A model generated the notes under the pieces. It was not told where the DNA came from. It made no database searches and saw only the letters and a list, made by a program, of their open reading frames with translations. From an uncultured Oscillospiraceae bacterium (GTDB lineage: Bacteria > Bacillota > Clostridia > Oscillospirales > Acutalibacteraceae), in contig USBP01000127.1 in the NCBI GenBank assembly GCA_900552985.1, positions 1 through 5,354 of the forward strand: DNA of 5,354 bases, written 5' to 3'. Position numbers and translations under genes: made by a program. Below are positions 1-4,065 of the stretch, one piece after another. Position 1 is the first letter of the stretch. Each line of letters opens with the position of its first letter.

Positions 1-93
1 CCAGCGCGCATTCCGCACGTTGAAATGCCTCCGTATTCCCTCTAACCCAATCAAAGATTTGGGCTGTTTCGGAGAACATTGTGTCATTGATTT
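1..93. other. Left edge, no supported gene
   Basis: No gene can be supported here. Two weak partial readings run off the left edge. One is on the minus strand from an ATG at 79 (MFSETAQIFDWVRG...), with protein-like composition but no ribosome binding site. The other is on the plus strand, frame 2, ending at a TGA at 98-100. Neither has a recognisable family match in the few residues visible. The stretch may be the edge of a neighbouring gene or a decayed copy of one. Confidence 0.2.
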
Positions 94-139
94 GGGCTGA
101 CGCCCTGCGGCTGTGCCGCTCGTTGCGCTCTGCGCAACG
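94..139. repeat. Three back-to-back hairpins (REP-like palindromic unit)
   Basis: Three perfect inverted repeats follow each other, separated by single T residues. They are GGGC-TGAC-GCCC at 94-105, GCGGC-TGT-GCCGC at 107-119 and CGTTGCGC-TCT-GCGCAACG at 121-139. None is followed by a T-tract on either strand, so a simple intrinsic terminator is unlikely. The last and longest palindrome ends ten bases before the -10 box of the permease promoter and covers its -35 region, so it could act as an operator. Alternatively, the unit is a dispersed repetitive palindrome. The palindromes are directly visible; their function is inferred. Confidence 0.6.
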
Positions 140-154
140 AAATCATGGTATAAT
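123..154 (+). promoter_or_regulatory. Extended -10 promoter for the purine permease
   Basis: A consensus TATAAT at 149-154 is preceded by TGG, giving an extended -10 (TGnTATAAT). The best -35-like hexamer is TTGCGC at 123-128. Its 20-base spacing is too long, so the promoter probably relies on the extended -10 or an activator. Transcription would start near 160-162, leaving a leader of about 107 bases before the permease start codon. Confidence 0.6.
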
Positions 155-159
155 AAGTG

Positions 160-234
160 TGCAGAGACCCGGAAGCCGCTGCGCGTAGGATGCGCACAGG
201 GGCCCCGGGTAGTTTTTGGGGCAGGGCCTCTGCA
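160..234 (+). promoter_or_regulatory. Structured leader with possible transcription attenuator
   Basis: Bases 160-166 pair perfectly with 228-234 (TGCAGAG/CTCTGCA), enclosing a long imperfect hairpin. That hairpin consists of 167-172 with 205-210 (ACCCGG/CCGGGT), 175-177 with 201-203, and 180-184 with 192-196 around a seven-base loop. It is followed by AG and a run of five T (213-217), like an intrinsic terminator. A competing helix of 202-206 with 218-222 (GCCCC/GGGGC) would break the hairpin, as in attenuation. The conserved core of the classical purine riboswitch is not visible and no other riboswitch class was recognised. The pairings are directly seen; a regulatory role is inferred from position upstream of a purine transporter. 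Confidence 0.4.
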
Positions 235-250
235 GGGGTTAAACTTTGGA

Positions 251-258
251 AAGGAAGG
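251..258 (+). promoter_or_regulatory. Ribosome binding site deciding the permease start
   Basis: AAGGAAGG ends nine bases before the ATG at 268. It selects that ATG over the upstream in-frame ATG at 157, which lies within the promoter/leader region and would add 37 residues not typical of the family. Confidence 0.7.
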
Positions 259-267
259 CGAGCAAGT

Positions 268-1623
268 ATGGAGAAACTGTTCAAGCTCAAGCAAAACGGC
301 ACCACGGCGGGCCGGGAAATCATCGCCGGGCTCACTACGTTCTTTGCAATGGCCTACATCATTGCGGTCAACCCGACGCTGCTGAGCAACGCGGGGATGG
401 AGTGGGGCGCTGTTTTCCTAGCGACCATCATTTCATCGATTGTGGGCACGTTGATTATGGGTCTGGTAGCCAATGTGCCCTATGCGCAGGCGCCCGGTAT
501 GGGGCTGAATGCATTTTTTGTCTACACGGTCTGCTTTGCGCTGAAATTCACATGGCAGCAGGCCCTGTCCATGGTGTTTATCTGCGGCGTAATCAACATC
601 CTGATTACGGTGACCAAGGTGCGCAAATACATCATCAAGGCGATCCCGCGCAGCCTGCAAAACGCCATCGGCGGCGGCATCGGCATCTTTGTGGCGTATA
701 TCGGCCTGCTGAATGTTGGCATCATCAGCTTTGATTCCGGCGTGCCCGCCCTGGCCACACTGAACCAGCCGTCCTTCTGGCTGTTCCTGATCGGCCTGGC
801 GCTGACGATTATCCTGCTGGTGTGCAAGGTCAAGGGCGCAATCCTGATCGGCATTGTTGTAACGGCGCTGCTCGGCATCCCGATGGGGGTGACCACTGCA
901 CAGGATACCGTCAGCTTTACGGAGGCATGCCGCCAGCTGCCCACCACCTTCGGCGTGATTTTCACCAGCGAGGGCTTGGGCTCCCTATTTTCAGACGTTG
1001 CCAAGATTCCACTGGTGCTGGTGACAATCTTTGCATTCAGCCTCTCCGATACGTTTGATACGATCGGCACCTTTATCGGTACGGGCCGCCGCACAGGCAT
1101 CTTCAGCGATGAGGATGAGCGCGCGATGGAAACCAGCACCGGCTTCAAATCAAAGCTGGATAAGGCGCTGTTTGCGGATGCGACCGCTACCTCCATTGGC
1201 GCGATCTTCGGCACGTCGAACACCACCACCTATGTGGAGAGCGCAGCTGGTATCGGCGCGGGCGGCCGCACAGGCTTGACGAGCGTTGTCGTTGCGCTGT
1301 GCTTTGCCGTGAGCGCATTCTTGGCGACCTTCGTCAGCGCGATTCCCTTTGCGGCTACGGCTCCCGCTCTGATTGTGGTCGGCATTATGATGATGTCCGC
1401 CTTTAAGGAGATCCAGTGGGATAATTTTGACGAAGCGGTGCCTGCATTTTTTGCCGGCGTTTTTATGGCGATTTGCTACAGCATCTCCTACGGCATTGCG
1501 GCGGGCTTTATCTTTTACTGCATTACAAAGATCTGCAAAAAGCAGGCCAAGGAGATCCACCCCATCCTCTGGGTTGCGACGGCGCTGTTCATTTTGAATT
1601 TTGTGTTGCTGGCGCTTATCTGA
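268..1623 (+). CDS. NCS2-family purine permease (AzgA/PbuG-like)
   Basis: This is a complete 451-residue integral membrane transporter of the nucleobase:cation symporter-2 family, AzgA/PbuG subfamily. Family members import hypoxanthine, guanine or adenine with protons for purine salvage. The protein is almost entirely hydrophobic helices, with the usual length of about 430-480 residues. Diagnostic motifs are the N-terminal REIIAGLTTFFAMAYII and NP (15-36), QAPGMGLNAFF (74-84), SDTFDTIGT (260-268) with the following GTG, and the second half-site GTSNTTTYVESAAGIG (315-330) followed by AGGRTG. These fit the substrate-binding segments of the UraA-type fold. It stands alone between a structured leader and a terminator, so it is probably monocistronic. 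The family call is firm. Which purine it carries cannot be read from sequence, so no gene symbol is given. Confidence 0.95.
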   Translation: MEKLFKLKQNGTTAGREIIAGLTTFFAMAYIIAVNPTLLSNAGMEWGAVFLATIISSIVGTLIMGLVANVPYAQAPGMGLNAFFVYTVCFALKFTWQQALSMVFICGVINILITVTKVRKYIIKAIPRSLQNAIGGGIGIFVAYIGLLNVGIISFDSGVPALATLNQPSFWLFLIGLALTIILLVCKVKGAILIGIVVTALLGIPMGVTTAQDTVSFTEACRQLPTTFGVIFTSEGLGSLFSDVAKIPLVLVTIFAFSLSDTFDTIGTFIGTGRRTGIFSDEDERAMETSTGFKSKLDKALFADATATSIGAIFGTSNTTTYVESAAGIGAGGRTGLTSVVVALCFAVSAFLATFVSAIPFAATAPALIVVGIMMMSAFKEIQWDNFDEAVPAFFAGVFMAICYSISYGIAAGFIFYCITKICKKQAKEIHPILWVATALFILNFVLLALI

Positions 1624-1671
1624 ATCTGACACGCTCATTTCTAAAAACGCAAAAAACATACGCATTATTTT

Positions 1672-1712
1672 CGGGGGTCGATACCGTAAAAACGGATCGG
1701 CCCTCCCGTTTT
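1672..1712 (+). terminator. Intrinsic terminator after the permease
   Basis: A long stem lies 48 bases past the permease stop. CGGGGG (1672-1677), CGAT (1679-1682) and CCGT (1684-1687) pair with ACGG (1692-1695), ATCG (1696-1699) and CCTCCCG (1702-1708), around an AAAA loop and with small bulges. TTTT follows at 1709-1712. The U-tract is short, but the stem is strong and well placed. Confidence 0.65.
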
Positions 1713-1716
1713 CCAT

Positions 1717-1956
1717 ATGACTCTTTATAATGCGTTGAAGGAAGCCCTGTAGTACGGACTGAAGCACATGCCGGCACAGGCAGCAGGCAATGCCGTGGGC
1801 CGCAATGGAGTTTCGATTATCGTTCCATGCCATCGGATGGCCGGCGCAAACAAAAGCTTGACGGGCTATGCCGGCGGCATTGATAAAACGATGACGTTTC
1901 TGAAATGGGAGGGCGCCTGTGTCAGGGCGCATATTTTACCCCCAAGCACAGCGCGG
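1717..1956 (+). pseudogene. Decayed O6-alkylguanine-DNA alkyltransferase remnant
   Basis: This reading frame matches the C-terminal half of the intact ogt just downstream. From codon 1765 it reads HMPAQAAGNAVGRNGVSIIV, then the active-site PCHR (codons at 1828-1839), then SLTGYAGGID. Hand alignment gives 31 identical residues of 51 (about 60%) with the intact protein. A weak match to the family's TTYG region begins near 1717 and is broken by an in-frame TAG at 1750-1752. The N-terminal domain is missing and has no room, because the permease terminator ends at 1712. A poorly conserved tail (LPPSTA, resembling VPHKGTA) carries the match to about 1956, with no stop there. The DNA differs throughout from the intact copy, so this is an old or foreign paralogue, not a fresh tandem duplication. 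A small protein from the ATG at 1768 is formally possible but has no clear ribosome binding site. Confidence 0.8.
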
Positions 1957-1984
1957 CGCCGTAAGAGAAATGGTCAGTCGGAAA

Positions 1985-1989
1985 GGAGA
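1985..1989 (+). promoter_or_regulatory. Ribosome binding site deciding the ogt start
   Basis: GGAGA (within AAAGGAGA) lies seven bases before the ATG at 1997. It supports this start over the in-frame ATG at 1919, which would add 26 arginine-rich residues overlapping the pseudogene and not seen in the family. Confidence 0.75.
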
Positions 1990-1996
1990 ATGCTTT

Positions 1997-2536
1997 ATGA
2001 TTTACACAACACGCCATCATACCCCGGTCGGCAGCGTTTTGCTTGCTGAAAAAAAGGGCGCTCTCATAGGCCTGTGGATAGAAGGGCAAAAATATTTCCC
2101 CAGCTCCTTTCAAGAGGAAACAACAGAGAAAGATGATTCGCCGGTGTTACAGCAGACAAGGCAATGGCTTGACCGCTATTTTGCAGGCGAAAAACCGTCG
2201 ATCAGCGAATTGAACATAGCGCTTGCCGGCAGCGCTTTCCGCAGGGCAGTTTGGCAAATTCTCTGCGAAATTCCTTATGGTGAAACAACCACATATGGCG
2301 CGATATCAAATACGGTTGCAGTTAAATTGGGCAAAGAGCATATGTCGGCGCAAGCAGTCGGCGGTGCGGTGGGGCACAATCCGATTTCTATTATCATTCC
2401 ATGCCACAGAGTGGTTGGCACAGACGGGAGCCTGACCGGGTATGCCGGCGGTGTAGACAAAAAATTGAAACTGCTCGCGTTTGAAGGCGTTGATATCTCA
2501 AAACTGTTCGTGCCTCACAAGGGTACGGCATTGTAG
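1997..2536 (+). CDS. ogt: Methylated-DNA--protein-cysteine methyltransferase
   Basis: This is a complete 179-residue DNA repair protein. The family removes alkyl groups from O6-alkylguanine (and O4-alkylthymine) by moving them irreversibly to its own cysteine, so each molecule acts once. Residues 1-75 form the variable N-terminal domain. FRRAVWQ (81-87), IPYGETTTYG (92-101) and AVGGAVGHNP (120-129) are the DNA-binding part. The active site is IIPCHRVVG (133-141) with acceptor Cys136, followed by GSLTGYAGG (144-152). Length and order are normal for Ogt. Gln119 sits where the human enzyme has its arginine finger (Arg128). The gene is preceded by a decayed paralogue and is convergent with the next gene. 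No clear promoter was found, and it looks AT-richer than the flanking genes. Confidence 0.96.
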   Translation: MIYTTRHHTPVGSVLLAEKKGALIGLWIEGQKYFPSSFQEETTEKDDSPVLQQTRQWLDRYFAGEKPSISELNIALAGSAFRRAVWQILCEIPYGETTTYGAISNTVAVKLGKEHMSAQAVGGAVGHNPISIIIPCHRVVGTDGSLTGYAGGVDKKLKLLAFEGVDISKLFVPHKGTAL

Positions 2537-2543
2537 CCTTGTG
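2516..2543. repeat. Inverted repeat across the ogt stop codon
   Basis: CACAAGG at 2516-2522 pairs with CCTTGTG at 2537-2543 around a 14-base loop containing the end of ogt. No T-tract follows on the plus strand (TGGGAAAAA instead). It may stabilise the ogt mRNA 3' end or be a weak terminator; it may also be chance. Confidence 0.35.
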
Positions 2544-2609
2544 TGGGAAAAATGAAGCGTGCGTGCCCGAACCGAACCGCGGAGCGCTCCCCCCAGCTCA
2601 ATCTGTCAT

Positions 2610-2966
2610 TCACTGCTGATTCAGTTCGGTTCCATAATGCTCTGACGAAAAGCCATTGTCCAGAAAAATGGAGAAAAACGGCGTCATTTTATAGAAAACT
2701 TCCGTATCGTCCGGCTTTGAGAGAGTAAGCAGAAAATGGATGAATTTCGGCGTTACCGCCCCTTCAATCACTGATCCGCCCTCCCAATCCGTTTTTTTGA
2801 TGGAGCCATAAGCAAGAGCCATTTCGATTTCTTTTCGCTCGTCTTTCCAACAGTGAATTTCAAAGGCTTTGCTTGCCTGGAGGTTTTTCGCCATGATGGT
2901 TTTCCATTGTTTATGCGCCGTGTCTGCATCTTGGTCCCAGTATGCAAACGCAATTGGTCTTACCAT
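2610..2966 (-). CDS. Hypothetical protein, 118 residues, unknown family
   Basis: I do not recognise this protein. It is a complete 118-residue minus-strand frame, starting at 2966, with a perfect AGGAGG (2975-2980) eight bases upstream, which strongly supports translation. It appears soluble and cytoplasmic, with no signal peptide or membrane helix. It has four tryptophans (10, 21, 40, 61), one cysteine (39, in FEIHCWKDE, 35-43), a charged middle and a more hydrophobic segment (FIHFLLTLS 75-83, MTPFFSIFLDNGF 94-106), consistent with a small mixed alpha/beta fold. It converges with ogt and diverges from the hydrogenase-locus promoter, so it is its own transcription unit. No clear terminator separates it from ogt. 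No strong promoter could be picked in the 150 bases upstream. It looks AT-richer than the hydrogenase genes, which hints at acquisition. No function is proposed. Confidence 0.8.
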   Translation of the reverse strand: MVRPIAFAYWDQDADTAHKQWKTIMAKNLQASKAFEIHCWKDERKEIEMALAYGSIKKTDWEGGSVIEGAVTPKFIHFLLTLSKPDDTEVFYKMTPFFSIFLDNGFSSEHYGTELNQQ

Positions 2967-2974
2967 GCAAATTT

Positions 2975-2980
2975 CCTCCT
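2975..2980 (-). promoter_or_regulatory. Consensus ribosome binding site of the minus-strand gene
   Basis: The minus strand reads AGGAGG eight bases before the ATG at 2966. It is the main evidence that the 118-residue orphan frame is a translated gene. Confidence 0.8.
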
Positions 2981-3112
2981 AATCTGCGCTGCCGCGCCGT
3001 ATGGGCTCTGTAAGCTTATCATGCGAAGCGGTCTAAAGCAAGGCCATGCGGCGTGTAATTGACGGAGCTTTTCGCACAGCGCTTATGGCAAAAAGGGTTA
3101 GAACACGGAAGG

Positions 3113-3141
3113 TTGCAATATTTCCTGGAATCCTGTATACT
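3113..3141 (+). promoter_or_regulatory. Sigma-A promoter of the DRTGG-HATPase-hydrogenase operon
   Basis: TTGCAA (3113-3118) and TATACT (3136-3141) are separated by exactly 17 bases, close to the vegetative consensus. The start of transcription would be near 3148, leaving a short leader before the ATG at 3177. No operator palindrome or terminator is seen between them. The bases from 2981 to 3112 contain no recognised feature. Confidence 0.75.
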
Positions 3142-3176
3142 AAAAAAGTAACAAAAGATCGATCGGAGGGCTTGCC

Positions 3177-3527
3177 ATGACAGTGCAAAAAATCAAGGAA
3201 CTTCTGGAAGCACAGGTTCTTTGCGGCGAAAGCTTGTTGGGGCGCGAGGTACACACCGCCTGCGGCAGCGATATGATGAGCGATGTGCTTGCCTTTGTCA
3301 AGGAGCAGGCTGTGTTGCTCACAGGGCTTGTCAATCCACAGGTCATCCGCACGGCGGAGATGATGGATATGCAGTGCATCGTTTTTGTGCGCGGTAAGCA
3401 GCCGGATGAGGATATGAAAGCCCTTGCAGCGGAGCGCGGCATGGTGCTGCTTTCCACGGATTATGAGATGTTTACCTCCTGCGGGATGCTCTATGCAAAC
3501 GGGCTGCGGGGGCGCAGCGGCGCCTGA
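3177..3527 (+). CDS. DRTGG-domain protein, first gene of hydrogenase-sensor operon
   Basis: This is a complete 116-residue soluble protein with GGAGG (3165-3169) seven bases before the start. It resembles stand-alone DRTGG-domain proteins (PF07085), a small domain also found beside CBS domains and in phosphotransacetylase-type proteins. The domain's exact biochemical role is not settled. Visible landmarks are an N-terminal helix (VQKIKELLEA 3-12), a CGSDMMSDVLAFV segment (29-41), LLTGLVNPQVIRTAEM (47-62), the strand CIVFVRGK (67-74) and LLSTDYEMFTSCGML (91-105). The DRTGG signature itself is degenerate. Stand-alone DRTGG genes are commonly found beside HATPase and iron-sulfur hydrogenase-like genes in Clostridia, and that arrangement is seen here. 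I infer a regulatory or ligand-binding partner in that module. The family call is fairly confident; the function is not. Confidence 0.8.
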   Translation: MTVQKIKELLEAQVLCGESLLGREVHTACGSDMMSDVLAFVKEQAVLLTGLVNPQVIRTAEMMDMQCIVFVRGKQPDEDMKALAAERGMVLLSTDYEMFTSCGMLYANGLRGRSGA

Positions 3528-3578
3528 AGCGCATAAGGCCTGCATGAGCAATTACTGCGAAAAGGATGGTCGTCAGCA

Positions 3579-4016
3579 ATGGAGAGCGTCAAACTGCATT
3601 ATGATGTGTCGGGAGATGATTTTACCCGGGCGGGGGAGGCTTCCGGCAATGTGAAGCATGTGCTCAAGGAGCTCGGTTTTGATCCGGACGTTGTGCGCAA
3701 TGTGTCGATTGCCATGTATGAAGGGGAGATCAATATGGTGATCCACGCCGGCGGCGGAGAGATCGATGTGGAAATCTCGCCGGATTGCGTGAGCATGGTT
3801 CTGACGGATCACGGCCCAGGCATTAAGGATGTGGAGCTTGCGATGAAGGCCGGTTATTCCACGGCGCCGGATCAGGTGCGTTCACTGGGCTTCGGCGCAG
3901 GGATGGGCCTGCCCAATATCAAAAAATATACGGATGAGATGGTGATTGAAACGGAGGTTGACGTCGGCACCACCATGCGCCTGAAGGTTTACACTGCGGA
4001 TAAGCCGCTGGCCTGA
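3579..4016 (+). CDS. RsbW/SpoIIAB-like HATPase, possible serine kinase
   Basis: This is a complete 145-residue single-domain protein of the GHKL ATPase/kinase superfamily, the HATPase_c fold used by anti-sigma factors and serine kinases such as RsbW and SpoIIAB. The ATP-site boxes are visible in order: N-box YEGEINMVIHAGG (47-59; Glu48, Asn52, His56), G1 box DHGPGI (77-82), G2 box GFGAGMGL (104-111), and the closing GTT (130-132). There is no sensor, dimerisation or transmembrane part, so it must take its input from a partner. It lies 51 bases after the DRTGG gene and 49 before the hydrogenase-like gene, suggesting one transcript. A purine-rich AAAGGATGG lies upstream (3561-3569), rather far from the ATG, so the ribosome binding site is weak. 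I infer that it relays the iron-sulfur protein's state. Its target (sigma factor, anti-anti-sigma protein or other) is not in the window. Confidence 0.9.
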   Translation: MESVKLHYDVSGDDFTRAGEASGNVKHVLKELGFDPDVVRNVSIAMYEGEINMVIHAGGGEIDVEISPDCVSMVLTDHGPGIKDVELAMKAGYSTAPDQVRSLGFGAGMGLPNIKKYTDEMVIETEVDVGTTMRLKVYTADKPLA

Positions 4017-4065
4017 ACCTGTGCATTCGGGTGTGAGACGGCCTGCGGAGAAGAGGTGGCGGAAA

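Noticed and set aside
1..79. Partial minus-strand gene starting MFSETAQIFDWV
   Set aside because: The frame is open and protein-like, but only 26 codons are visible, with no ribosome binding site and no recognised family.
150..260. Classical purine riboswitch upstream of the permease
   Set aside because: The conserved three-way-junction core and paired loops of that class could not be found in the leader, despite clear secondary structure.
157..267. N-terminal extension of the permease from the ATG at 157
   Set aside because: It overlaps the predicted transcription start and structured leader, has no ribosome binding site, and the residues are not typical of the family. The ATG at 268 has a good AAGGAAGG.
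522..1229. Long minus-strand open frame inside the permease gene
   Set aside because: It is an antisense shadow of the permease codons, with no ribosome binding site and low-complexity composition. The plus strand has unmistakable family motifs.
1726..1731. TATAAT as a promoter for ogt
   Set aside because: There is no -35 hexamer at a suitable distance and no extended -10. It lies within the degenerate remnant, so it is probably a chance match.
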